From positions 310,001 to 374,000 of the forward strand of contig ML991773.1 of the NCBI GenBank assembly GCA_010094025.1: a stretch of DNA of 64,000 nt. Direction: 5' to 3'. This stretch comes from Viridothelium virens. Its lineage: Eukaryota > Ascomycota > Dothideomycetes > Trypetheliales > Trypetheliaceae. Below are positions 1 to 10,124 of the stretch, piece after piece; the stretch's first letter is position 1; each line of letters starts with the position of its first letter. The notes under the pieces are model-generated. The model did no database searches, was not told the origin of the DNA, and saw nothing but the letters and a program-made list of their open reading frames with translations. The translations under genes and the position numbers were made by a program.

Positions 1-1205
1 AAAGCTTCGAAGGGTGATGGGGGATTCAAGATTGAAGGATATGGCCAGGAATGACATCTAATAAGAGAAGGGCATATAAACTCCATCGCCTTCGTTGAGG
101 GATCAATGAAAGCACCGTCCACTTCTTTCCCCCGATCAGATGCGGCAGCTGGCAATCATCACTTGCCCACTTCCTTCCCTTCTAAACAAAACTGCGCTTG
201 CTTCTCGTGTCAGATACTCTTGCCTAGAATCCCGCTTTCCATCACTCTGAAAGATTGACGGGATCGGCAAATTTGAGGCGTCGTTGAAAAAGCTTGGAAC
301 TTGGCGATGCAATTGACAGATTGTTCCGAACTGGTAAGAGCAGAGATCACAACAGTCGGACATTCGAAGGGAGAACCCATTGAAATAGATGACGGGGATC
401 CAAATTTGGAGGAATGGCTTGCGGCTTTCGAGAGGGAGTGAGGGTTATGAGATCTAAGCTTTTTGGGGGCTGGGAAGAATCAGAGATAGGAAGCAGCATG
501 GAATGCCTATGTTAGGGCTTTTATTCTTAGTATCACGAGCATTAGGGGCACGGGTCTACGGCGGGTATCCGGGGAGCAGATTTGGCTCTCCGGAGAGAGA
601 GAAGCTGTGAGGCAGGAGCTTATAGTGAAGATTCGAAACAAGAGAGAGGAAGAAGAAGAAGAAGAAGAAAAAAAGAACTTACTGGAAGAGAAGCTGGGTT
701 TGCAAGCATAACTAGTGATCCTATTTTTGCTTCGTGTGAGCCGAGAAGACTCCAGTGTAGAGTAGAGTTGCAGTCATGCGAGAAAAGTGTCCGCATGCTG
801 GTGCGGGAAATTGCTGAGGGTTGCCCGAGCATTTTGTAGTAATAATACTGTACGGTACGATGCGGTGAGTACCGTACTCCGTAGCTGGGCTCAACCCTAA
901 ACCCATCTTAAGCGCAGCACTCCGATTCATCTCAAGCTACCTCCGTACGTCGACTACATTGAACTTACCTGGCTCATGTTGTACCTTGTTTATCAGTCTG
1001 TGACTTCAGAAACCACTGACACGGCCACCCGCTCTTTCTACGAGCCTCTAGCCCTCTTCGTAGGTGCCTAAATCTTGAGATCGCGGTTTTCGCGCGTCTC
1101 GCCCAGCTGGGCAAGATGAGGACCCATTAGAAAGACCATCCTCCCGCGCTGCCTGTATCTGTCTCTGAACGAAGCAGCAGCGTCGGCAGATCAATCTCCA
1201 ACGAC
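1..1205. other. Intergenic region upstream of the first gene
   Basis: No gene can be supported here. A (GAA)n microsatellite lies at about 649-669 and a MITE copy at 771-850. An open stretch on the minus strand around 136-480 has no recognisable domain or clear gene structure and is left uncalled. The last few hundred bases should hold the promoter of the gene starting at 1206. Confidence 0.6.
771..850 (+). mobile_element. MITE copy A (80 bp, pogo/mariner-like ends)
   Basis: It begins CAGTCATGCGAGAAAAGTGT and ends AATACTG followed by TA. The interior matches three other copies in this window through GCTGGTGCGGGAAA and TTGCTGAGGGTTGCCCGA. Its two ends are imperfect inverted repeats of each other. 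The left flank is TG rather than TA, so the target-site duplication has decayed on that side. It lies about 355 bp upstream of the start codon at 1206. It is too short to encode anything and no transposase is present in the window. Confidence 0.8.
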
Positions 1206-4200
1206 ATGTTCTCCTATCTTCGAACGCACAAGCCGCCGCCTCCCCTGCAATCACCTTCGTCAAGACATGAAGAGTATCCATTTTTGTCTCCTCCTCCGGG
1301 GCCGGTGGAGGTCGAGAAGACCCAGTCATCCTCTCCCATATCTCCGTTCCCACCAGTCCTTCCGCCGATACCTCGGGTAGCCTCCCAAGACAAAGGCTCA
1401 ATCTACTCGAGAAGAAATACCGCAAACCCACAAGTGCATTCGGATTCAGTCGGTGCTAGGATCAGCAGCGGGCTTGCAAACATACGCAGGCGTCCTTCGC
1501 AGTCATCACCACCACCGTACAGTCCCAGCATATCGACTGAACGGCCCGGCTCCGGGAATGAAGAGTCACAGAAGAATGCTCGACCGAACTCGAATGCAAA
1601 GGCTCGAGCAGGTTCTTTTAGAATACAGGATAGAGATAAGAGCCCAGGTCATGGAGCGTCTCGCTCGGCTGATATCACGTATTACCGTGATTCACCATCA
1701 GCATCACCAGTTTATGGAGGCTCAGCTCTCATGCCTGCCTCCTCTGACTCGAGCGACTCGGGTAGACCTCCCGCCAAAGCCCCGCAAGGGATCCCTCCGC
1801 AAGCTCCAAAGATTGGCAAGAAGAAGCTCGCCCTCGGGAATCCGATGTCGCTGCTGATGCGCCGGAGATCCACACAAGCATTGGAACGACTGTCGGACGA
1901 TTCACTTATCAGCGTTAACAAAGGTCCACCTATACCACCCATGACCATGCCGGAAAACTACGACCCCCGGATCCGTGGAAAAATTATCCACGACTTTAGT
2001 GCACCTCGGCCAAAAAGGAACTTTTCTTACAATGATCTTGAACCGCAAGAAGAGGAGCAATTCATCTCACCACCTTGGATCGAGAGCATGTCAAGGTCTG
2101 GCAATGGAAATACTGCTCGCCGACCGCAGTCTGCAGATCACTACAGCCCAATTCACCACGAGAGAGCGCATACGCCTGTATTCCGTGAGCATTTTGAAGA
2201 GGAGACGAATTCGAGACCTCGAGACTCTGCCATAAGAGCCGAGGAGCTAGCAAACGCAGACTTCCTTGCACGAAATGCGAATCTTGTGTCCGATGAGGAG
2301 CTCAGTGTAAGCACGCGGCCTCAGACAAGGCGACCACCGCTGCCTCCCCTACCGGTACAGGAGCAGAGTCCGATTGAAGAGATTGCAGAGCAGAACCTTA
2401 TTTCAAGTTCGCCGCTTCCGACAGTGGTGGAGTCTAGTCCAGTTGGTACGCCCGTGGCACAGGATATTGCGGCTTCACGATCTCCCCCAAAGAATAGGGC
2501 ACGCGCGCCGTCGGCTTCAGACTCTACAGTTCAGCCCACAAGGCAACCGAAACATCATACAAGTAACGCATCTCGTTTCAGCTTTCAAATGATGGATAAA
2601 GATTCTATTGCGCAAGAAAAGCTATTGGAAGACAAGCATAGGCAACAAGCAGCGAGGAAGCAGCAAGAGCAGGCTTCAATCCCTTCAGATCCATATGAAG
2701 ATGACATGGACAATATGGAGGACTATGATGACGCAGGCGACGCGGGATTTTTTGAAGAGCCTGTTCCTGGGGTTAATGCTGATGCGGACTCAGATAACGA
2801 GGGTTTTGAACGGGTACCACCGCCATCCTCGTTGGGTGCACTTGGCATATCTTTGCCCAATATGGCCATTGGCGGTCCTGTCACTCCTCCTAGCCCTCAT
2901 CCAGAGGCTGGCAGAAAATCCATCCAAGACCTAATACCTGGTCATGACGCGGCCAGCACGCAATCGCCCACGACCCTGACCCTTCGTGAAACAGAACATG
3001 GGACCCGGCTACGTCCATATCAGTCCTCTCCACCCATTCCAGATGACGAGTCTTTTCCTGGTAGTGGACACTATGCTATCGATAGACATGACATCGGAAG
3101 CCAAAATCACATCGAGCCGCCCGCCGCCTTTGGATTTGGGGATGAGGCTGCAGACGAGATGTATTTTGACGACGGGTTGATAGACGAGCCAGACGTCAAC
3201 GACGACCAGGGATTTGACGAATCTGTCTTTGATGATCCATCCCATCCGTTATACGAACGAAAACCGATGTCAACAGAGTCGGAACATCAAGCGGAGCTCA
3301 TTGTTCCAGATATCCGCGAGAGCCTCCCTCTGGATCCCGTTCAGGAAGAATCCGTAAGAAAGGCTGATGCATCAGCTGACGAGAAAATACATAAGTCAGA
3401 TCGGGGTAGCCTGAATGTTCCACATAATAGCATTGAAGAGCATCAGGCAAGTGATAGCCATAACCGAAGAGTCTCCGGGCCTACCCCATCTCGAAATGAC
3501 CTTGCTGCCTATCATAGTGCCTTGGCAGAAGCTGCTCAAAAAGCAGCTGCGGATGGCAAATTTACTTGGCACGACCGTGTCAATAGTGACATTAGTGACG
3601 GCTTGTCGGAAAGAGATGACAATCTGGGACATAGCTCAAGACCGAGTCTAGTTCCCGATGATGGACGCTATAGTCAGGAGAGCAACCTCTTTACGCCATC
3701 TGGGGTTCTATTTGAGCCTTCCAAACCATTTGAGGAGGTAAACTATGACACGGATGATCTTGAGGCCGGGTTAGAAGATGACCCTATCATCGCTGCAGCC
3801 AATGCTGAGGCTCTCGCCAGTGATGACGACGGCTTCTACGGGCAGGAGTTTGGCTTCTACGCACATGCCCATGGCTCCGACACAGCTGAGTTCGCGAACG
3901 GGGGATACTTTGGTCCTCGTGGGACTGACGCTCTAGGACGTTCCACGAGTGGGCGCAATGCTGTCCGTGAACCGAACCTCACCCCGATCACGGAGCGAAG
4001 CGAATTCAGCACTCGCAACTCGTTCATCAGTGTCCACGGCCATTGGGGTCCACCATCCGCCAGCTCGGCCGCCATCCCCAGCCCTGGCGTCGCTCAACTC
4101 GCTCGCCTGAGTCCCTATGCCCTCGACGAAGACGAAATGAGCCTCTCTCAACTCATGAAGCTCCGTCGCGGCGCTTTCGGCGGCAGCAACGGCAGCCTCC

Positions 4201-4982
4201 GCAGCGGCTCCAACTCGCCAAACCATCCAAGCCCCAACGCCTACCCACCTGGTAGTGTTTCTAGTCCAATGGCACCTTCTGTCAGCGCCCCCGGCACCCT
4301 CGGCCCGGCATACGCGACCAGCAATCCCGATAGCCTCTCGCCAGTTGCCACCTCCCGCCACGGCTCCCAGTCTCTTCATGGCGATTCTCCGCTTGCCCTG
4401 CCCTCCTCAGACTTCGACCTCGACCCGGACTCCTCGCCCTCCCCGTCCCCGCTCAGCCGCAACAGCCCCACCATCACGGCGTCCTCAGGCTTCGCCATTC
4501 CCCCTCCGCCCTCTTCCCTCCCGTCGCAGCCCATCAGCGAAGAATCCGAGGAGGAGCTTGCAGAGGCTGAGGCCGTCCAGCCGCCGCCCCCGCTGCTGCT
4601 GTCTACTTCTCCTTCACGCCACCCCTGGTCGAACAACAGCAGCAGCAGTAGCGTACCGTCGCCGCTTGCCAACGCGACTAGCGCGGATGAGAGTCTGTCG
4701 CCACCACCACCACTGCCTTCGAGCTCGGTACCGTCGACGAGCTCGCCGCTGTCGCCGCTCTCCTCCTCGGCCATAGCTGGTAGTAGCGGTGGTGGAGCTG
4801 GTCGGAAGCAGCCACACAGTCGGTCTGGGAGCGGGATGGCGGATCGGCTGACGTATGTTCATGAGGTCGGCGAGCCTGGGAGCGGGGATCCGGATCGTTG
4901 GGTGCTGGAGCGGAGACGGACAGCAGAAACGGGGGAGTTGGAGTTGGTGGGGAGGGAGGTTGTGAGGGGGGGGTGGATATGA
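1206..4982 (+). CDS. Large disordered Ser/Pro-rich protein (1258 aa), function unknown
   Basis: This is one uninterrupted exon with a clear ATG start (MFSYLRTHKPPPP). The composition is dominated by Ser, Pro, Asp and Glu. There are many SP/TP sites, basic patches in the first 250 residues, acidic patches around residues 490-540 and 640-690, and proline and serine homopolymer runs near the C-terminus. I see no transmembrane segment, signal peptide or catalytic motif. A short conserved-looking segment occurs around residues 970-1000 (DEMSLSQLMKLRRGAFGGS), followed by another near the end (ADRLTYVHEVGEPGSGDPDRW). Long disordered proteins of this kind are common in filamentous ascomycetes. I do not recognise the family with confidence and assign no function. 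Third-position GC rises sharply after about 3900, so the C-terminal third is more GC-rich than the rest. Confidence 0.85.
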   Translation: MFSYLRTHKPPPPLQSPSSRHEEYPFLSPPPGPVEVEKTQSSSPISPFPPVLPPIPRVASQDKGSIYSRRNTANPQVHSDSVGARISSGLANIRRRPSQSSPPPYSPSISTERPGSGNEESQKNARPNSNAKARAGSFRIQDRDKSPGHGASRSADITYYRDSPSASPVYGGSALMPASSDSSDSGRPPAKAPQGIPPQAPKIGKKKLALGNPMSLLMRRRSTQALERLSDDSLISVNKGPPIPPMTMPENYDPRIRGKIIHDFSAPRPKRNFSYNDLEPQEEEQFISPPWIESMSRSGNGNTARRPQSADHYSPIHHERAHTPVFREHFEEETNSRPRDSAIRAEELANADFLARNANLVSDEELSVSTRPQTRRPPLPPLPVQEQSPIEEIAEQNLISSSPLPTVVESSPVGTPVAQDIAASRSPPKNRARAPSASDSTVQPTRQPKHHTSNASRFSFQMMDKDSIAQEKLLEDKHRQQAARKQQEQASIPSDPYEDDMDNMEDYDDAGDAGFFEEPVPGVNADADSDNEGFERVPPPSSLGALGISLPNMAIGGPVTPPSPHPEAGRKSIQDLIPGHDAASTQSPTTLTLRETEHGTRLRPYQSSPPIPDDESFPGSGHYAIDRHDIGSQNHIEPPAAFGFGDEAADEMYFDDGLIDEPDVNDDQGFDESVFDDPSHPLYERKPMSTESEHQAELIVPDIRESLPLDPVQEESVRKADASADEKIHKSDRGSLNVPHNSIEEHQASDSHNRRVSGPTPSRNDLAAYHSALAEAAQKAAADGKFTWHDRVNSDISDGLSERDDNLGHSSRPSLVPDDGRYSQESNLFTPSGVLFEPSKPFEEVNYDTDDLEAGLEDDPIIAAANAEALASDDDGFYGQEFGFYAHAHGSDTAEFANGGYFGPRGTDALGRSTSGRNAVREPNLTPITERSEFSTRNSFISVHGHWGPPSASSAAIPSPGVAQLARLSPYALDEDEMSLSQLMKLRRGAFGGSNGSLRSGSNSPNHPSPNAYPPGSVSSPMAPSVSAPGTLGPAYATSNPDSLSPVATSRHGSQSLHGDSPLALPSSDFDLDPDSSPSPSPLSRNSPTITASSGFAIPPPPSSLPSQPISEESEEELAEAEAVQPPPPLLLSTSPSRHPWSNNSSSSSVPSPLANATSADESLSPPPPLPSSSVPSTSSPLSPLSSSAIAGSSGGGAGRKQPHSRSGSGMADRLTYVHEVGEPGSGDPDRWVLERRRTAETGELELVGREVVRGGWI

Positions 4983-5787
4983 GAGGGGCTAGGGTAGATG
5001 GCTGGAATTTTTTGGTTCTTCGGTCGTTAAGGATCATCACGAGTGTATATGATGGGCCTTTCGCAGCTTCGATAGAGGAGGTCCTCTGGCAAAGATGGGC
5101 CTTTAGGCGAGTCAATGCGGGCGACTTTTGGCTGGCCCAGGCATAATACGAGTCAGAATTTAGGGCAGAGAGTCGAGAAGGGAGGCGGACATAACGGTTT
5201 TGGTTACGGTACGGGAGAGGGATTAATTTGGCGGGCGCGAATTTGGGGGGCTCCAGGGCGTCCGTTGGAGTTGAAATACACTTGGTTGCATCGAGCGGCA
5301 GTTCTGGAGTCATTGCGCACATTGAGAATGGATGGACCGGTGGGTAAAAAGACTGGACATGGAAAGGGATGGGATGATACCACAGAAGGAGTGTAGTGCA
5401 TAGCTTTTCGGTACGGTGTTAGGCATTGCGAGGTTCTGCTTAGGAACTTACATCGTGGTGGAACCCAGGCTCGGGGATTGATTAATTGAATTCAGGAAGG
5501 CAAAAGCGTCAACGATTGCTAGGTTAACTCTAGCGTGTACAATAGTTCGATTGGTATAGACATCAAGGACAGAGCCTAAGATAATCACATTGTCAAAAGT
5601 ATCTACTTAGACGAGGCACAGCCTTGCACTTTCTGAGTGATGGTTTCGAGGAGATGATAAACTGCATCTGAAAAAGAATGTGCAACTTAAAGATCCACAT
5701 AGCAATGAGCTCGCAGAAGATCTCCATAGACAATAGGTATCTCGCCCTCGTTATGAAAAGCAGCCCCGCTCCCCTTTCCCTGACGCA
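4983..5787. other. Convergent 3' intergenic region
   Basis: This lies between the 3' ends of two convergent genes. The small open frames here overlap one another and have no recognisable protein features. I see no gene. Confidence 0.6.
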
Positions 5788-8246
5788 TCAATGTCGACTG
5801 CTCGGCCTAGCCTTCTTCATCTCCTCCTTACAGGTATCACAATACCATTTCGCTAGCGCAAAATATCAGCCACCATCCAGAATATTCCAACCCAGGAGAC
5901 TGATAACAGAAGGGACAAAAACTCACTCTTCGAAGGCGGCGGCTTCGTCAGCCCCACACACGTCAAATGGAACCACTCCTTCGGACACGCATCATTATCA
6001 CACGCAACCATCTCTCCATAACTGACTCCATTGCAGTAGCAATACCGCGGCTCATTCTCCTCATCCTCATCCTCCTCATCCACCTCCATCTCGCCCTCCG
6101 ACCCCTCCAGATCCCTCTCTCGCGCTGCCATCGCCCCCGCATCCTCCGTATCCGGCACCGTCCGCGACGAATGCCGCGACAGGACACGACTCGGATCGGG
6201 CGACGAGGGCTTGGAAGTCGTGCGCGACGTGTCGAGACTCTGCTGCTGCGCGGAGCTCGCGCCGCGCTTGTGCGAGCGCTTGGTCGGCGCCTCCGTCGCA
6301 GAAGCAGCCGCCCCTCCTCCTCCTCCTGCTCCTGCTCCGCCGCCGCCACTGTTGCCGGAAGTACTGCCGCCGTTGCCGTGACCATTGCTAGCGGCGGCGG
6401 CGGCGTGCGCGAGGCTGTTGTGCCGGGTGCTGCGGGAGCGGGCCATGGGGATGTCGGAAGGGAAAGAAGCGGTGATGGGGGTGGCGGTCTTGGACTGGCG
6501 GCCGCTGCGGGTGATGACGGGAGCTGGGCCTGCGGGTTCGAGGTCGTCGATGGTGGCGGCAGGGCCGGTATCTGGGGCAACTGGGGCGTCTTCGCGCTTG
6601 AGGGAGGAGGAGGTTGTGGTGCTGTGAGGGTGGAGGTCAGGGTTGACGACGAGGGCGCCGCGGACGTTGCTTTCTTCGATTGTGGGCTCGCCGTTCTTGT
6701 TTTCGTAGGCGTCTTTGATACCGGATCGTGCTTCTGCGACCGTGCGGCCAGTCACGTCCGCCACAGATCGTAGTTCGGGGGTACCTGCTCCGACGCCGTT
6801 TGCTTGTTTGTTAGATATTGAGGAGATTGAGCCATTGCGACTGGCTTCGGCAAGGATAGCGGCTTGTAAGGGCTTCGACGTCGATCCTTGGCGCGCGCGA
6901 GAGGAGATGGGTCTTTCTGACGCAGGGCTGAATTCTTTCGTCGCTGCCGCTGCGAATGTGCTATGCAAAGGCGAGGAAGCGACAGACGGGGATTGGTTGC
7001 CGCCAGCGGCGACTCTGAGTCAAGGGTCAGCTTCATCATCAAGTTCAAGGATATCTACATCATACCTTCTACGTCCCGAAGGGGCAGACGGTGCAGCCTT
7101 AATTTTCTTCCTAGAAGTTTCGGCAGCGGATGTTTCCCTAGGGCTGATTCCAGCACCAGCGCCCCTAAATGCCACCGCAATCGAGCGGTCAGTAGCTGCT
7201 GTTGCACCCTTTTCGACTTTGCGTCGTTTTGTCGTTGTGGTCGAGGCAGCACCGTTTGTGCCATGATTTCCACGTTTCGCATCTCCAACTGGGTCTACTG
7301 TCTTGCGCACTTTTGCATGATGAGACTTCTTGACCGGACGATCATCGAAATCGGAATCGACTGCAGCACGACCCCTGCGGTCGGCAACAGCTTGCCTGCG
7401 TTGTTCACTTCGATGAGCAGCAATGTCACCCTCGTGTACCGCAGCGGCTGCAGCAGCTAGATTGTTGGCAGCAGCGACGTCCCTTCCTCTGCGCTCTGTG
7501 GTTGTGGTGCCATTCGCTTTCCTGCTATCTTTGTCTTGGTATGCCCAATGAGTCGAGCTACCGAGCCGAGCTTCTTCACTGATTTCTTTTTCGACGCTCG
7601 GAAACGAGCTATCCATCCGTGCGAGTTGCTTCGAAAGCGTTTGATTTGCCGTGGTGATGACCGCGTTCTTCTCATCAAGTATCATCATCATGTTATAGAG
7701 GGTCTGCCGTAACTCGAAAAAAAGATGTCGTCTTCGCATATCTGCTTCATCATCCACCGCCTGTGGTGGACCAAGATTCCCAAGCATCCCTGTGGCTTGT
7801 TGTGGGAGACTAGAGACACTACCATTGGCCACGGAGCCGTTGATGCTTCCATTGATGCCATTGTTCGCGGCAAAGCTCGAAAGGTTCTGTGCAAGAGGCT
7901 GCGGTTGTTGTCGAAGAGAGGGTGGAAGGTCGAAGATGGTTTTGTGGAGCTGGGCGAGGATTTCGTCTGGGCCGTGAATTTTGGCCTCGACTTCCTTAAG
8001 CATGGAAAAATGACGGACAACTTCTTTTGGCAGGGCATCGACACTATCGGTGAAGTGTTGGATGGCGGGAAAGAAGCCAGGTGCTGCGTCCTTGGTTGTC
8101 TCCTCAGCTTGCCCGCCAAAGGATGGGAAAGGCCGCGCATAGTAGTTAGTTGGACGTAGGGCAGTTGAGCGTGCTTGACGGATAGATTGACGACGGTTTG
8201 TATCAGCGCTGGGCTGAGCCTTGCGAGGTCCGACTGAGGCCTTCAT
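5788..8246 (-). CDS. ING-family PHD-finger chromatin protein (Pho23-like), 777 aa
   Basis: Three exons: 8246-7066, 7014-5927 and 5852-5788. The introns are 7015-7065 (51 nt, GCTGAC branch) and 5853-5926 (74 nt, GTGAGT...CTAG). The N-terminal ING helical region spans about residues 58-230 ([39 protein letters not shown]). A long, low-complexity Ala/Ser/Gly linker follows. A C-terminal C4HC3 PHD finger starts at [19 protein letters not shown] and is completed across the last intron by WYCDTC. ING proteins bind H3K4-methylated histone tails through the PHD finger and serve in acetyltransferase or deacetylase complexes; Pho23 belongs to Rpd3L. Choosing Pho23 over the Yng-type paralogues is an inference. 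The stop follows the finger closely (KKARPSSRH). Confidence 0.9.
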
Positions 8247-8696
8247 TCTTGCGGTGGGACGTTGCGATACTGAGGTGCAGAGGATGTTGCTTGGCGCGCT
8301 GCAGCCCTTTCTATGGGCGCTAGGTCTGGAGGGCTCGCTCGCGGGAAAAAGCTATGACGGCCAGGTACAGCTTGGCACATGTATCAAATGTGATACATCA
8401 GCTACATGACTACCATTTAGCTGCGAGAGTGAGGTAGCTTGCCAGATGTGCGAGCGCGGAGGGCACGAGGGAAACCCGAGAGATTCACGATGACGGTGTT
8501 CGGCCGGCTTCGGCCCGATGTTCTCCGATCAAGCCTAGCTTCAATCTCTTCTTGGTAATTCAATATCTCACAGCTCAACAATACAGGTACCGTCATGAAG
8601 CACCATCCAGGAACTTCGTAATAGGATCTATCGACATCCGAACACTTATCATGAAACTCTATCTAGTCTTCAATCGAGCTCAACAGGCTTCGATAT
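8247..8696. other. Promoter region of the ING-family gene
   Basis: About 450 bp upstream of the ING-family start and downstream of the next minus-strand gene. It contains a short near-repeat, ACATGTATCAAATGTGATACAT, around 8378-8400 that forms a weak palindrome. No gene is seen. Confidence 0.5.
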
Positions 8697-10124
8697 CTAC
8701 TTTGCGTGAACGCAACATGCATCGTACAAGTTCTGCACAGCCAGCTGTACCATCTTCGCGAGAGAGTCATATCGCAACGACGACCCATCCTCTTCTTGCC
8801 CTTCATTTTTCCGAGCTCCTAATTTATCTGGATGCCAGCGGAACCTCTCTTTTTTAAGCTGGAGCTTCAGCGTTTCTACTTTCTCTGCTCGAGTGGCTGA
8901 GGAGAACCCCATTTTGATTTGGTTGCGTTCCATCCAATACCTGGGTCGTATACCAAGTTCAAGCAAGTAAAACGCCTGGATATTTGCCATGGTCCTCTGA
9001 TCTGCTGTCCACTGTAGCCTCTCTGTTCCAGCGACTACCAGTAGCCTCGAGCTGGAAATGTTGCTGGCGAGTAAAGAAGGAGCTGGAAACGGAACTCTTG
9101 GTGAGTGTGGGTCGAGCGTATCCCATTTTTGATTGTACTCCTTTAGGCTCAGTATTATCTTCTTCTCAGGAGTTGGTGCTAACTTGTTCGTCTTACCTGC
9201 TTTCGAGTCTGGCGTTGCAGTAAAGAAATCCTTAAGGTCATCTATGTCTTCTTCGGCAGCAGTACGTGGAGGCGAGGTCGTCCGCCGATGCTTGCGATGA
9301 TGAGGCTTATGTGACCCAGTATCAGATCGACGGGACTCGTCTTTTGATGTGGAGGCATGTGACGAAGACGAAGAACCTGCTGCTCCCGTCTTTTTCTCTT
9401 GATTGTTGAACCTCCTAGAATTCCCTTGAAGGCCCCCCAAGTTTGGTGCCGGCCCTTTTGCAAAATGTCCCATATAGGAAACACCAGCTGGAAGAAAGGG
9501 ATCGGAACAGTACCATGGCTTGAAGCGCGCCTTTCGTCCAGACTTCGTCCACCCGTCACTCTTCGCAATTATCTCATCGATTCTGTCTTCAAGGATCGAG
9601 AAGCTCTCGAAATCATAGAATCTCAGGTGTCCGAAGACGTCAATCCAGATGCGGAGCATATTTCTGAAGCGTATCTGTCGAACTTCTTGCCTGGATGAAT
9701 CGCCTTTGGCGTCATTATTCCAAGCCTTTTCTGCTATGTTCTCATATCCCATTCGTTCAACGGCCGTCAGCATTACCTTCATCTTATTTTCGGCCACTAA
9801 TAACCTTTCATTAGCCACGTCGAATCGATTTGCATTGATATCAGAGGTTATCCCTCTCACGATATTCTTTCCGGTATTATATTCATCGTGCCAGACTTGT
9901 AGCAACGGTTGTAGATCATTCCTTTTCGGTCGTTCATTTTCGAACAGCCCACGGCACAATATTTGCATTACCGCATCACCAGCGGGGAGATTCAGCCGCG
10001 TCTCTGTCAACAATGAATTCCAAATTTTGTCGATCTTATCGTATCCTATTTCAATACGCTTAAGCTTTCTTTGCGCGGACTCGAACTGCTGTTGTCGCTT
10101 GTCTTTCGGATTTGAGGAATTCAT
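8697..10124 (-). CDS. Protein with C-terminal HPD (J-domain-like) motif, 475 aa
   Basis: Single exon. The first half is predicted helical (KDKRQQQFESAQRKLKRIEI), followed by a Ser/His-rich low-complexity middle (about residues 250-320). A conserved C-terminal block carries KKERFRWHPDKLG. The HPD tripeptide is the signature of J domains that stimulate Hsp70, and a helix-III-like stretch (LAKMVQLAVQNLYDAC) follows, but a normal J-domain helix I (DYYxxLG) is not evident. Such proteins are frequent but uncharacterised in filamentous fungi. I place the start at MNSSNPKDKRQ. An in-frame upstream ATG at 10247 would add 41 mostly hydrophobic residues, but the sequence just before the chosen ATG looks like a pyrimidine-rich intron 3' end (CTTTCCAACTCAG), suggesting a spliced leader. 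Function remains open. Confidence 0.75.
   Translation of the reverse strand: MNSSNPKDKRQQQFESAQRKLKRIEIGYDKIDKIWNSLLTETRLNLPAGDAVMQILCRGLFENERPKRNDLQPLLQVWHDEYNTGKNIVRGITSDINANRFDVANERLLVAENKMKVMLTAVERMGYENIAEKAWNNDAKGDSSRQEVRQIRFRNMLRIWIDVFGHLRFYDFESFSILEDRIDEIIAKSDGWTKSGRKARFKPWYCSDPFLPAGVSYMGHFAKGPAPNLGGLQGNSRRFNNQEKKTGAAGSSSSSHASTSKDESRRSDTGSHKPHHRKHRRTTSPPRTAAEEDIDDLKDFFTATPDSKAGKTNKLAPTPEKKIILSLKEYNQKWDTLDPHSPRVPFPAPSLLASNISSSRLLVVAGTERLQWTADQRTMANIQAFYLLELGIRPRYWMERNQIKMGFSSATRAEKVETLKLQLKKERFRWHPDKLGARKNEGQEEDGSSLRYDSLAKMVQLAVQNLYDACCVHAK

Noticed and set aside
3933-4776. Several overlapping frames opposite or beside the first gene's C-terminus
   Set aside because: They lie in a GC-rich, low-complexity region where stop codons are rare in all frames; only the frame from 1206 continues throughout.
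5967-6773. Plus-strand frame of 268 codons opposite the ING-family gene
   Set aside because: Composition is an artefact of the Ala/Ser/Gly linker on the other strand, and the ING/PHD reading is strongly supported.
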